A stretch of 15,517 nucleotides of DNA from positions 1 to 15,517 of the forward strand of contig CAJUSN010000046.1 of the NCBI GenBank assembly GCA_910589095.1, in the 5' to 3' direction. This document shows positions 6,374 to 13,731 of the stretch, one piece after another; positions within the stretch are counted from its first letter, which is position 1, and each line of letters begins with the position of its first letter. The position numbers and the translations under genes were made by a program. This stretch comes from an uncultured Muribaculaceae bacterium. Lineage in GTDB: Bacteria; Bacteroidota; Bacteroidia; Bacteroidales; Muribaculaceae. The notes below the pieces were generated by a model, which made no database searches, was not told where the DNA came from, and saw nothing but the letters and a program-made list of their open reading frames with translations.

Positions 6374-6405
6374 TGCATTAGCCTTGCGTAAATGCATATT
6401 TTTTA
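6374..6405 (+). terminator. Weak hairpin plus T-run between the two lipoprotein genes
   Basis: TGCATT (6374-6379) pairs with AATGCA (6391-6396), and the run ATTTTTT follows closely. The 6-bp AT-rich stem is weak, so it may attenuate rather than stop transcription into the second paralog. Confidence 0.3.
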
Positions 6406-6464
6406 ACCTGGTCTCATTTTGTTTTCTTTCCAAACGACAGAGATTACACAATACCTTATATATC

Positions 6465-7088
6465 ATGAAACCAGTAAGATTTTTATCCCGTATGCTGCTT
6501 CCGGCAATTCTTACTACGGTATTACTTGCAAGTTGCCATGATGATCCCGAGCCGAATGTGCCGTATGCGTCCGATGGATATTATCCAGAATGTGGGGCTT
6601 TTATAATTCAGGATGGCGATACGCTCGATTTGTCGGGGCAAACGTTATATCTTACCAAAGGAGAGAAAGTCATAGGGTTCGACATGTATTATTTCGGTCC
6701 TGATTTTAAAGCCGCAGAAGATGTTTTGGCGGTTTCTCCCGCTGCCTGCGTGTCAATTGGTGAGGATATCCATATTGAAGAGGAATATCTGTCGCTGTCA
6801 CTGTTCTCGTATCAACCTGAGGACTTCAAGGTTGACTTTTCACGTCCTGAAGAGGAATCTCCATATGCTAAATATTGGGATCCTGTAAAGTGCAGGGAAT
6901 CCAACGTGAAATTAACCGACCAGTTGTTTCAAAGCTGTCCAATATATAAGCGCCATCTGCGGGTGGAATTTCTATCTGACCGGCCTCCGGTGAAATCCGA
7001 TGGGTTCCTGATAGAACTGAATCTCTCGCTTTTTCGCTCGACTTACTACATGAATTCTGTATTTAAGATCTATTCTGAAACGAAGTAG
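6465..7088 (+). CDS. Unknown lipoprotein, paralog 2
   Basis: The 207-residue protein has a signal peptide MKPVRFLSRMLLPAILTTVLLASC with the lipobox Cys at residue 24, followed by HDDPEP, an acidic stretch like the Bacteroidota lipoprotein surface-export signal. No other membrane segment or known domain is evident. Motifs shared with the upstream paralog are GDTLDL, KVI-FD-YYFGPD, SYQPED, FQSCP, LRVEFLSDRPPVKSDG and FKIYSE, in the same order and spacing, so the pair arose by tandem duplication and then diverged strongly. ATG 6465 is preferred because it directly begins the signal peptide. The frame is open upstream to 6369 but adds no plausible signal. The gene starts 92 bp after paralog 1 and ends before a bidirectional terminator. 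Confidence 0.85.
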   Translation: MKPVRFLSRMLLPAILTTVLLASCHDDPEPNVPYASDGYYPECGAFIIQDGDTLDLSGQTLYLTKGEKVIGFDMYYFGPDFKAAEDVLAVSPAACVSIGEDIHIEEEYLSLSLFSYQPEDFKVDFSRPEEESPYAKYWDPVKCRESNVKLTDQLFQSCPIYKRHLRVEFLSDRPPVKSDGFLIELNLSLFRSTYYMNSVFKIYSETK

Positions 7089-7100
7089 GCCGTTTAGCAG

Positions 7101-7165
7101 AAAAGTTACGCACGTTCAATCTCCTATGTGGCGATGAACGTGCGTTTTATTGTGAATTAACTTTT
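7101..7165. terminator. Nested bidirectional terminator between convergent genes
   Basis: An inner perfect 11-bp stem ACGCACGTTCA (7108-7118) / TGAACGTGCGT (7135-7145) with a 16-nt loop is followed by TTTT on the plus strand. An outer pair AAAAGTTA (7101-7108) / TAACTTTT (7158-7165) surrounds it, so the reverse transcript also runs into a U-rich stretch. It sits between the plus-strand lipoprotein gene and the minus-strand S4 gene and can serve both. Confidence 0.85.
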
Positions 7166-7173
7166 GTGCGGAG

Positions 7174-7611
7174 TCAATCAAGGTCGAGGTCATCCTCTTC
7201 CTCTTCATCCATCCACAGGGTGAAGTCGTCATAAATGTGTGAGGTGAAGTCCTCAAGCTGGCGTCCTTCGCGCTTGGTGGGGCGCCCGAGACCCTTGCGA
7301 CGGTCAACGAAGCCGGAGATCTTTACCATATCCAGCATGTCGAGTTCGGATTTCGGAGTTATATTCTCCAGATAATCGGGCACTAATTTGGCTCCGAGGC
7401 GGTTTTCGGTCAGTGCGAGCACGCGGAACGAATAGGTCACAGGCGGCTTGCGCACCTTCACGGTGTCGCCCACTTTCACCGTGCGCGATGGTTTCACCGG
7501 AGTGTCGCCGATCATCACACGCCCTTTCTTGCACGCGTCGGCGGCAATGGTACGCGTCTTGAAAATGCGCATGGCCCATATCCATTTGTCAATTCTTACT
7601 TCCGATTTCAT
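7174..7611 (-). CDS. S4-domain RNA-binding protein (Hsp15-like)
   Basis: The 145-residue protein starts MKSEVRIDKWIWAMRIFKTRTIAADACKKGRVMI, a classic S4 RNA-binding domain (about 5-52). It has a basic linker RRKGLGRPTKREGRQL (104-119) and a strongly acidic C-terminus DEEEEDDLDLD. E. coli Hsp15 (HslR, 133 residues) of this family binds stalled 50S subunits carrying nascent peptidyl-tRNA, so placement right behind peptidyl-tRNA hydrolase fits ribosome rescue (inference). ATG 7611 forms an ATGA overlap with the pth stop and directly precedes the S4 domain. A start at 7656 would add 15 residues lying inside pth and is unlikely. Confidence 0.88.
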   Translation of the reverse strand: MKSEVRIDKWIWAMRIFKTRTIAADACKKGRVMIGDTPVKPSRTVKVGDTVKVRKPPVTYSFRVLALTENRLGAKLVPDYLENITPKSELDMLDMVKISGFVDRRKGLGRPTKREGRQLEDFTSHIYDDFTLWMDEEEEDDLDLD

Positions 7612-8171
7612 TTGTTGTTGAAGGTGTTCATGGCTCGCTGTATGCCGGCCAGGCAAAATTCTTTGATGGCATCAACAGCAACGTCCACACGGGTGGGCAG
7701 CTGCTGGCGCTGGTCAAGTGTGAAATGGCCAAGCACATAGTCAATTTGGCAACCGCGCGGGAAATCGTTGCCTATTCCAAAGCGCAAGCGAGGATAGGCA
7801 TTTGTGCCAAGCATCTGTGCTATGTTTTTAAGTCCGTTATGGCCTGCGTCGCTTCCTGAGGGCTTGATGCGGATGGCACCGAATGGAAGCGCTATGTCAT
7901 CAACAATCACCAGGATATGATCAAGATCCACTCCCTCTTGCTCTTTCCAATAACGCACTGCGTTGCCTGAGAGGTTCATATAGGTGGAGGGCTTCAACAA
8001 CACCAGCTGCTGATTTTTCAAACGCATGCGGGCAATATCTCCGTAGCGACCCGTTGTAAAAGAAGTATTGGATGCCTCTGCTAAGGCATCCAATACTGTA
8101 AATCCTATGTTGTGTCGGGTGCCTTGGTACTCTGCACCTATGTTCCCGAGTCCAACAATTAGATATTTCAT
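7608..8171 (-). CDS. pth: Peptidyl-tRNA hydrolase
   Basis: The 187-residue cytosolic enzyme releases tRNA from peptidyl-tRNAs that drop off the ribosome. It opens KYLIVGLGNIGAEYQGTRHNIGF, with N10 and the catalytic H20. Further family residues are N66 in PSTYMNLSG, D91 in VIVDDIALPFG, and GSDAGHNGLKNI with N112. Length is typical for bacterial Pth. It follows rplY by only 14 bp and overlaps the S4-protein start by 4 bp (ATGA), so the three are probably one transcript and translationally coupled. rplY-pth adjacency is widely conserved in bacteria. Confidence 0.98.
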   Translation of the reverse strand: MKYLIVGLGNIGAEYQGTRHNIGFTVLDALAEASNTSFTTGRYGDIARMRLKNQQLVLLKPSTYMNLSGNAVRYWKEQEGVDLDHILVIVDDIALPFGAIRIKPSGSDAGHNGLKNIAQMLGTNAYPRLRFGIGNDFPRGCQIDYVLGHFTLDQRQQLPTRVDVAVDAIKEFCLAGIQRAMNTFNNK

Positions 8172-8185
8172 AGGCTTGCGGTTGA

Positions 8186-8842
8186 TTACTTACCGGCGGC
8201 TGCGGCAGCTGCGGCACCACGGGCGGCGCGGGTGAGCTGTACGGCGCAAACCACTGCGTTCTTGGCATTCATCAGTTCAAGGCCTTCGAAGTGAAGCTCG
8301 CCAACCTGAAGTGACTTGCCCAGACCGAGGCTGTCAACGTTGATAACCAGACGTTCGGGGATTTCAGTGTAAAGAGCTTTCACGCGAAGTTTCTTCATTG
8401 AAAGAGTGAGCTTACCACCGGCTTTAACACCTTCAGCGTGGCCTTCAAGCTTCACGGGAACTTCAATTGCAACAGGCTTCTTGTCTGAAACCTCAAGGAG
8501 GTCAATGTGAAGGATGTTGTCTTTCACAGGGTGGAACTGGATGTCCTTCAGAACGGCCATGCGCTTTTCGCCATGAACGTCGAGTTCGATTGCGAAGATA
8601 TCGGGAGTGTAAACAAGATTGCGTACGCTGTCGTTGGTAACGGTGAGGTCAGTGGTGATGAGGCCTTTGCCATTGCCGATTTCAACAATCTTTTCACCTT
8701 CGCGGAGGTTACCGCTGTAGGGGAGTTCGATGATTTCGCCGCCGTTGAGCACTACGGGAATTTTGCCTTCAGCGCGGAGCTGCTTGGCTGCTTTCTTGCC
8801 GAGGTCGGTACGGGGCTCGGCGGTGAGCTGAAATGTCTTCAT
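8186..8842 (-). CDS. rplY: 50S ribosomal protein L25 / general stress protein Ctc
   Basis: The 218-residue protein binds 5S rRNA in the large subunit. The N-terminal L25 domain (about 1-90: MKTFQLTAEPRTDLGKKAAKQLRAEGKIPVVLNG...) is followed by the TL5/Ctc-type beta domain (about 95-190: FHPVKDNILHIDLLEV...EVPVKLEGHAEGVKAGG), so it is the long Ctc form and not the short enterobacterial L25. The tail is Ala-rich (ARGAAAAAAAGK). It leads the rplY-pth-S4 unit, with a good promoter 84 bp upstream and a palindromic hairpin in the leader. Confidence 0.97.
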   Translation of the reverse strand: MKTFQLTAEPRTDLGKKAAKQLRAEGKIPVVLNGGEIIELPYSGNLREGEKIVEIGNGKGLITTDLTVTNDSVRNLVYTPDIFAIELDVHGEKRMAVLKDIQFHPVKDNILHIDLLEVSDKKPVAIEVPVKLEGHAEGVKAGGKLTLSMKKLRVKALYTEIPERLVINVDSLGLGKSLQVGELHFEGLELMNAKNAVVCAVQLTRAARGAAAAAAAGK

Positions 8843-8872
8843 TTCGTTGGATAAAATTTAATGTGTTACTAA

Positions 8873-8893
8873 AAATTAAGAGCTTCTTAATTT
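8873..8893 (-). promoter_or_regulatory. Palindromic hairpin in the rplY leader
   Basis: AAATTAAGA and TCTTAATTT form a perfect 9-bp stem with a 3-nt loop (8873-8893), between the promoter and the rplY start. A TTTTT run follows the stem in the minus-strand transcript, so it resembles a weak terminator or attenuator. It could also bind a protein, for instance L25 itself (speculative). Confidence 0.45.
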
Positions 8894-8925
8894 CCCATCA
8901 CACGGTGCGGGCTAAAAAGCGACTG

Positions 8926-8957
8926 CAAAGTTACTGATTTTTTTTATCATACGCAAA
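8926..8957 (-). promoter_or_regulatory. Promoter of the rplY-pth-S4 unit
   Basis: On the minus strand, TTTG (complement of 8954-8957), 20 bp of spacer and TAACTTTG (complement of 8926-8933) fit the Bacteroidota -33/-7 consensus very well. The -33 element lies in an inverted repeat ACGCAAA/TTTGCGT (8951-8970) that could be an operator. The transcript would start near 8920 with a leader of about 77 nt. Confidence 0.7.
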
Positions 8958-9001
8958 CTTCAATTTGCGTTTTCATTGATTTTCAATCACGCGTCATACG
9001 T

Positions 9002-9024
9002 CCGACTTGTCTGACTTGTCCGAC
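9002..9024. repeat. Short tandem repeat CCGACTTGT
   Basis: Two and a half copies of a 9-bp unit (CCGACTTGT, CTGACTTGT, CCGAC) lie in the spacer just after the nucleotidyltransferase stop codon. Similar GTCCGAC-type short repeats are common in Bacteroidales intergenic DNA. No function can be assigned. Confidence 0.6.
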
Positions 9025-9049
9025 GAATGTCAATGCCTTTTGAAATAAG

Positions 9050-10474
9050 TCACTTAACCGGGCTAAGTCCAATGCCGGCGGCAAACTCGATCATGAACGC
9101 ACGGGCGGCCTCATACTCGTTCGGAATCACACCCTCAAGCACAGCTTCCTTGATGGCCTTTTTTATGTCTCCGACCGGTTGCGACGGGGGCAGCCCGAAT
9201 GTGCTCATTATCTCATCTCCGCTCACCGGCGGCTGGAAATTGCGCACATGGTCGCGAGCCTCCACATCGGCCATTTTTTGCATCACCATGGCAAAGTTGG
9301 CTAAATGGTTGCGCACCTTCTCCTGATTACGTGAAGTGATGTCGGCGCGGCAGAGAGTCATTAGATCCTCCAGATCATCACCTGCATCGGTCATAAGTCT
9401 GCGTATAGCCGAGTCGGTCACCGTATCTTCCACCAAGGCAATGGGACGCATGTGGAGTTCCACTATCTTCTGCACATATTTCATTGGTTCGCCGAGTGGA
9501 AGCTTCATGCGGCGGAATATCTGTTTCACCATTTTTGCGCCTATGAAGTTGTGGTTATGGAACGTCCATCCCGTGCCGTCGATCCACTTTTTGGTCACAG
9601 GCTTGGCTATATCGTGGAGTAATGCTCCCCATCGCAGCCACAGGTTATCAGAAGCCTCTGCCACTCGGTCAAGCACAAGCATAGTGTGTTCGAAATTGTC
9701 TTTGTGGCCCCTTCCGTGGATCACCTGCACACCCCGCATGGCATCGAGTTCCGGCAATATACGTTTGAGCAGCCCGGTGGTGGCCAGCAACTGCCAGCCT
9801 ATCGACGGACGGGCCGAGCTCATTATTTTGTTCAGTTCGGTGGCAATGCGCTCGGCTGTGATTATTTTAATGCGTTCGGCATTGCGGGCAATGGCAGCCA
9901 GTGTTACAGGGTGGATTTCAAAATTCAGCTGGGTGGCGAATCTCACGGCGCGCATCATGCGCAGCGGATCGTCGCTGAATGTAACATCGGGGTCAAGCGG
10001 TGTGCGGATTATGCGTGCATGCAAATCCTCGATACCGCCAAACATATCCACCAGCTCGCCAAAACTGTCGCGGTTAACCGAAAGTGCCATTGCGTTGATG
10101 GTGAAGTCGCGGCGTGAGATATCATCTTCCAGAGTACCGGCCTCGACTATCGGATTGCGCGATTCTGAGCGATAGGACTCCTTACGGGCCGCGACGAATT
10201 CAAGCTCCATTCCCCGGCGCGCCACTTGTGCAGTGCCGTAGGTGCGGAACACATTGACACGCGCTCCATGTCCCATGGCGGCAGCCACATTCTGCGCAAC
10301 GGCTATGCCGCTGTCGGGGCCCACGCATAGAAAGTCTATATCCTTTGAATGGCGGTGTAGGAAAAGGTCGCGCACATATCCCCCCACTACGTAGCAGGGG
10401 ATATTAAGGCTGTCGGCCGCTGCGCCTACCGTAACGAATGGTTTTTTATCAATGAGTTTGGAATAGTTTTCCAT
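9050..10474 (-). CDS. CCA tRNA nucleotidyltransferase / polyA-polymerase-type protein with HD domain
   Basis: The 474-residue protein belongs to the class II nucleotidyltransferases that build or repair the tRNA 3'-CCA end. The head has CYVVGGYVRDLFL (GGxVRD at 31-36), the catalytic DIDFLC with D45 and D47, and TLEDDISRRDFTINAMA (114-130). FSDDPLRMMRAVRFATQL (166-183) is the neck/RNA-binding motif. A C-terminal HD domain has FEHTMLVLD near 261 and LLHDIAKP with H287/D288, which can support phosphohydrolase activity. Length and layout match the single CCA-adding enzyme of Bacteroidales, although CCA versus polyA activity cannot be told by eye. It is 145 bp downstream of the M24 peptidase gene on the same strand. 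That gap holds only a small hairpin (CATGC/GCATG). Confidence 0.94.
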   Translation of the reverse strand: MENYSKLIDKKPFVTVGAAADSLNIPCYVVGGYVRDLFLHRHSKDIDFLCVGPDSGIAVAQNVAAAMGHGARVNVFRTYGTAQVARRGMELEFVAARKESYRSESRNPIVEAGTLEDDISRRDFTINAMALSVNRDSFGELVDMFGGIEDLHARIIRTPLDPDVTFSDDPLRMMRAVRFATQLNFEIHPVTLAAIARNAERIKIITAERIATELNKIMSSARPSIGWQLLATTGLLKRILPELDAMRGVQVIHGRGHKDNFEHTMLVLDRVAEASDNLWLRWGALLHDIAKPVTKKWIDGTGWTFHNHNFIGAKMVKQIFRRMKLPLGEPMKYVQKIVELHMRPIALVEDTVTDSAIRRLMTDAGDDLEDLMTLCRADITSRNQEKVRNHLANFAMVMQKMADVEARDHVRNFQPPVSGDEIMSTFGLPPSQPVGDIKKAIKEAVLEGVIPNEYEAARAFMIEFAAGIGLSPVK

Positions 10475-10619
10475 TGAAAGTGTAGAAAGCTCCGGGGGCG
10501 GCGGTCTGATTGCTCTTCATGCAGTTAAAGGCATGAGTGGCAACGTTTGGAGTCGTACTTTTCCCATTTATACAGGTGAAAGGCGCTCCTCCTCGCCCCA
10601 GTGGATAGTTCCTGAGAGG

Positions 10620-11789
10620 TTAAATTAAGTCTATGATTTCTTCCGGTGCAAGGGTAAGCGATTCAAGTCCCGACGCGGTGACGCGATAAGTGTTCTCGAT
10701 GCCAACTGCGCCAACGTGGGGGATCACGAATTTAGGCTCCAATGCTATCACATTATTTTCTTGCAAAATGTCGTGGCTGCGGGGCGCTATTACCGGAAGT
10801 TCGTTGATTTCTATACCTACGCCATGGCCTATGAAGCCGGCTTTTTGCTTATGTCCCATGAAATATTCATGTAATCCGGCTTCATTCACCATCTCCTGCG
10901 CTATTTCGTAGAGACGTTTGGCTTCCGTTCCGGGCTTTCCCTCTTTGGCAAGCCTATGGCAAATATCTATGGAACATTTATGAGCCTTCACGGCCAAATC
11001 GCTTATGGCGCCTAATCGGAATGTGCGCGTCATGTCGGTCATGTAGCCGGTGTAATTTCCGTTCACGTCGGCCATCACTGTGTTGCCCGGACGTATGAGC
11101 GAGCCGTTACATCCCACCGGAAGCGAAGGGTCCATACCCTCTCCGCCCATCGCAAAATCGTAGGGGGTGGGGATGTCCGCGTTGTCGCCCACAAGCAGAT
11201 TTGCCATGTAGAGTTCCATTGAGTCGCCGCTCACACGAAACTGTCCCAAGCAGCCTTCCATGCGGCTTGCGCGTTCAATCTCCACTTGTAGCTCTATATC
11301 TGTCATCCCCTCATTGTAGAGCGAGGGAATCAATGAGTAGACTCTTGTCTGCTTCACTCCCGAGATGCGAATCTTGTCAATTTCCACATCTGTTTTCACC
11401 GCGCGTGCTTTTCGCATTATTGTTGAAGCATTGGCAATCTCTGATGCGGGAAACACGTTCGACAGCCTCTTGACAGTTGACCATGCTGTTACGTCCAGCT
11501 CCAATCCGAGCTTTTCCGGCAGATTAAGCCCTATGGTTTCAGCCATCTGCTCCGGCTTGCGAATCTCTACAACACCGTCGCCCTCCATTTTCACCGGGCG
11601 CCTCACAAAATAAATCGGCATCCCATCTGCTGGCAGATAAACATATCCGGCAAAAACTCGACCTGTTAGATAATATAGGTTGGCGTTGTCCGAAATCAGA
11701 AGAGCGTCGACACCATCAGCTTTCATAAGGTGTCTGACTTTATCAAAACGAAGTGAGGATTCCTCGCGGGATAAGAGCTGGAGTTGCAT
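10620..11789 (-). CDS. M24-family aminopeptidase P / Xaa-Pro peptidase-like
   Basis: The 389-residue protein has a creatinase N-terminal domain (about 14-135, LMKADGVDALLISDNANLYYLTG) and a C-terminal pita-bread catalytic domain. The expected dinuclear metal ligands are present: D241 in MADVNGNYTGYMTDMTRTF, D252, H322 in FIGHGVGIEINE, E351 in ALEPKF and E365 in GIENTYRVT. It is therefore an active-type metallopeptidase and not the creatinase subtype that has lost metal. The substrate is probably Xaa-Pro peptides or a related imidodipeptide. There is no signal peptide, so it is cytosolic. It starts 69 bp after gldH on the same strand. Confidence 0.93.
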   Translation of the reverse strand: MQLQLLSREESSLRFDKVRHLMKADGVDALLISDNANLYYLTGRVFAGYVYLPADGMPIYFVRRPVKMEGDGVVEIRKPEQMAETIGLNLPEKLGLELDVTAWSTVKRLSNVFPASEIANASTIMRKARAVKTDVEIDKIRISGVKQTRVYSLIPSLYNEGMTDIELQVEIERASRMEGCLGQFRVSGDSMELYMANLLVGDNADIPTPYDFAMGGEGMDPSLPVGCNGSLIRPGNTVMADVNGNYTGYMTDMTRTFRLGAISDLAVKAHKCSIDICHRLAKEGKPGTEAKRLYEIAQEMVNEAGLHEYFMGHKQKAGFIGHGVGIEINELPVIAPRSHDILQENNVIALEPKFVIPHVGAVGIENTYRVTASGLESLTLAPEEIIDLI

Positions 11790-11858
11790 ATGCGTCAGTA
11801 ATGAAATTTGTTTCTAAATCACTTCTATGTCAAGTTATAGGGAATGACGCCGATTCAG

Positions 11859-12329
11859 TCAAGGCTTATCGATGATTATTCCTATTTGGTTCACACCTCG
11901 GAGCGTATCTACCCTCATGACATGGCGCACCGTTATGCGTGCGCTGTCAGGAATGGCTGCATTTTCCGAAACTGTGACTGCTTGCTGATAGGATGGGCCT
12001 ATGCCGGTGCCCAGCCATGCCCCATAAATATCAGCCAGTTCCATATTAACGGTATCACGACGCCATTTGTTGCCATCGCGATAGGTAATTTCAAGCACAA
12101 CGTTGCGGTATTCGTAATCGTTGCTGTGGCGAACTCCCAGTCTTATCCTACGTTGTGCAGGAAGGGTATCAAGGCCTGACACCTCGATGGCGAGGGTGTC
12201 GCCATAGGCCAGACCGGCCGGATCAACTTCGGCAAATTGGCCGAAATCGTCATGCCGGTCTGTGCAAGCTGTCACGGTTGTAAGCACAGCGGCCGTCAAT
12301 GTCAGTGCAAAAGTTTGCAGCCGGTTCAT
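11859..12329 (-). CDS. gldH: Gliding motility lipoprotein GldH
   Basis: The 156-residue lipoprotein has the signal MNRLQTFALTLTAAVLTTVTAC, with the lipobox Cys at residue 22. The mature part carries RRIRLGVRHSNDYEYRNVVLEITY (about 60-83) and DIYGAWLGTGIGPSYQQAV (about 100-118), the pattern of GldH. It is widespread in Bacteroidota, including non-gliding species, and in Flavobacterium is needed for gliding. In non-motile Bacteroidales its job is unclear, probably in the cell envelope. Its ATG overlaps the ricT TGA by 4 bp, so it is translated with ricT, an arrangement common in the phylum. Confidence 0.9.
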   Translation of the reverse strand: MNRLQTFALTLTAAVLTTVTACTDRHDDFGQFAEVDPAGLAYGDTLAIEVSGLDTLPAQRRIRLGVRHSNDYEYRNVVLEITYRDGNKWRRDTVNMELADIYGAWLGTGIGPSYQQAVTVSENAAIPDSARITVRHVMRVDTLRGVNQIGIIIDKP

Positions 12330-13693
12330 TGTTGAGGTTTTGGCGGTTGCTGTTTAGGCTGGCGCTGCTCTCCGCGCTGCTCGTCGCGTTGTGGTTTCTG
12401 GCGTTTCCGGTCGCGGTCGTTGCGCGGCTTGTGTTGACGCGGTTGCTGCTGTGGTTGGGCCGCGGCGGGGGCGCCTGCGTTTTCCCGTTTACTCTCGCCT
12501 GAGTTACCTTGCGGTTCCTTGGGTGCCTGTTTGGCTTTTGGCTTGCGCTTTTTCTTCTTTTTGGCATTGTCGAAACGCGCAATGCTGTCCTGTCCCAAAA
12601 GGTCGGCATACGGTTTCTTCTCGGCCTGGCGCGATTCCGATTCGGGTAGAAGCGTCAAGGGCTTTTCACCGGCCTTGTTCATGGCAATCACTTCAAATGC
12701 GCGGTCGGCAGTGATAGTGGTCAGATTGGCCGGCACTGATTTGTCGGTTGAGTAAGTAACCAACCGATTGAACACATCGTATTTGAAATGATAGAACGTA
12801 TTGTCGGCCGTTTCCAGTCGCACATCCTTGGGCGGTAGGCGCTTGATGCTTTCCACATAGGTGTCCACCTCGAAGTTAAGGCAGCATTTCAGCTTGGCAC
12901 ACTGGCCGGCAAGTTTCTGTGGGTTCAGCGATATATCCTGGAAGCGGGCGGCTGCAGTGCCTACGCTCACAAAATTGGTCATCCAAGAAGCGCAGCACAG
13001 CGGTCGGCCACAAGGGCCGATGCCACCTATGCGTCCGGCTTCCTGACGTGCGCCGATCTGTTTCATTTCTATTCTCACCTTGAACGTTTCTGCCAGCACC
13101 TTTATGAGCTGACGGAAATCCACTCGCTCGTCGGCGATATAGTAGAATATGGCTTTATTGCCGTCGCCCTGATACTCCACATCGCCTATCTTCATGTTGA
13201 GCTTCAGCTCTTCGGCAATCTTACGTGAGCGTATCATGGTGTCATTCTCCTTGGCCTTTGCCTCTTCAAAGCGGTCAAGGTCGGCCGGGCGGGCCTTACG
13301 CAGCACACGGCGGGTCTCGCCGGCGTTCTTAATGTTGGCGCGGCGCATCTGGCGTTTCACGAGCGGACCTGTAAGTGTCACCGTTCCTATGTCATGACCC
13401 GGAGCGGCTTCAACAGCCACCGTGTCGCCTATCTTGATGGGTAGATGGAGCGAATTGAGGAAGAAGCCCTTGCGGGTGTTCTTGAACTGGACTTCCACCA
13501 TATCGCACCCTTCGGATGCGCCGGGAATATCGGCCATCCAGTCGTAGCACGACAGTTTGCCTCTGGGGGGCTCATGATGCTCGCATCGTCTGCATCGGCT
13601 CAGGCGAAGCTCCATATCGGAGCCGGGCTGAGAGTCGTGCAGGTCCTCCTCCTGATGGCTGTCCATCGGCTTTTCGGATTCTATATCTGACAT
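12326..13693 (-). CDS. ricT: PSP1-domain protein RicT (YaaT) with long disordered basic tail
   Basis: The 455-residue protein has the PSP1/RicT core: VEVQFKNTRKGFF at 66-78, VAVEAAPGHDIGTV at 93-105, and RIGGIGPCGRPLCCASW...CAKLKCCLNF with Cys 228, 233, 234, 265, 270 and 271. In Bacillus the related RicT joins RicA and RicF in an Fe-S Y-complex that specifies RNase Y targets. An additional N-terminal set of Cys (34, 37, 49, 63) precedes the core. Residues about 375-455 form a low-complexity tail rich in Lys, Arg, Gln and Pro, probably disordered and RNA-binding (inference). It lies 38 bp after rny and overlaps gldH by 4 bp, so it is likely cotranscribed with RNase Y. Confidence 0.93.
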   Translation of the reverse strand: MSDIESEKPMDSHQEEDLHDSQPGSDMELRLSRCRRCEHHEPPRGKLSCYDWMADIPGASEGCDMVEVQFKNTRKGFFLNSLHLPIKIGDTVAVEAAPGHDIGTVTLTGPLVKRQMRRANIKNAGETRRVLRKARPADLDRFEEAKAKENDTMIRSRKIAEELKLNMKIGDVEYQGDGNKAIFYYIADERVDFRQLIKVLAETFKVRIEMKQIGARQEAGRIGGIGPCGRPLCCASWMTNFVSVGTAAARFQDISLNPQKLAGQCAKLKCCLNFEVDTYVESIKRLPPKDVRLETADNTFYHFKYDVFNRLVTYSTDKSVPANLTTITADRAFEVIAMNKAGEKPLTLLPESESRQAEKKPYADLLGQDSIARFDNAKKKKKRKPKAKQAPKEPQGNSGESKRENAGAPAAAQPQQQPRQHKPRNDRDRKRQKPQRDEQRGEQRQPKQQPPKPQQ

Positions 13694-13731
13694 GTTTCAG
13701 AATTCTTGTTGTGAGGGTTTGCCGATGTGAT

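Noticed and set aside
7612..7656. Upstream start for the S4 protein adding 15 residues
   Set aside because: The extension lies inside pth and adds nothing conserved. ATG 7611 gives the ATGA overlap and sits directly before the S4 domain.
9002..9024. Short tandem repeat considered as a CRISPR-like or VNTR locus
   Set aside because: There are only two and a half 9-bp units, with no spacers and no cas genes.
9336..10175. Long plus-strand open frame (279 codons) inside the nucleotidyltransferase region
   Set aside because: It is antisense to a clearly recognised CCA-type enzyme, its Ser/Arg-rich translation matches nothing, and long shadow frames are expected opposite such codon use.
12250..12609. 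Minus-strand 119-codon frame rich in Arg, Asn and Pro overlapping the ricT end and gldH start
   Set aside because: It is an out-of-frame reading of the low-complexity ricT tail.
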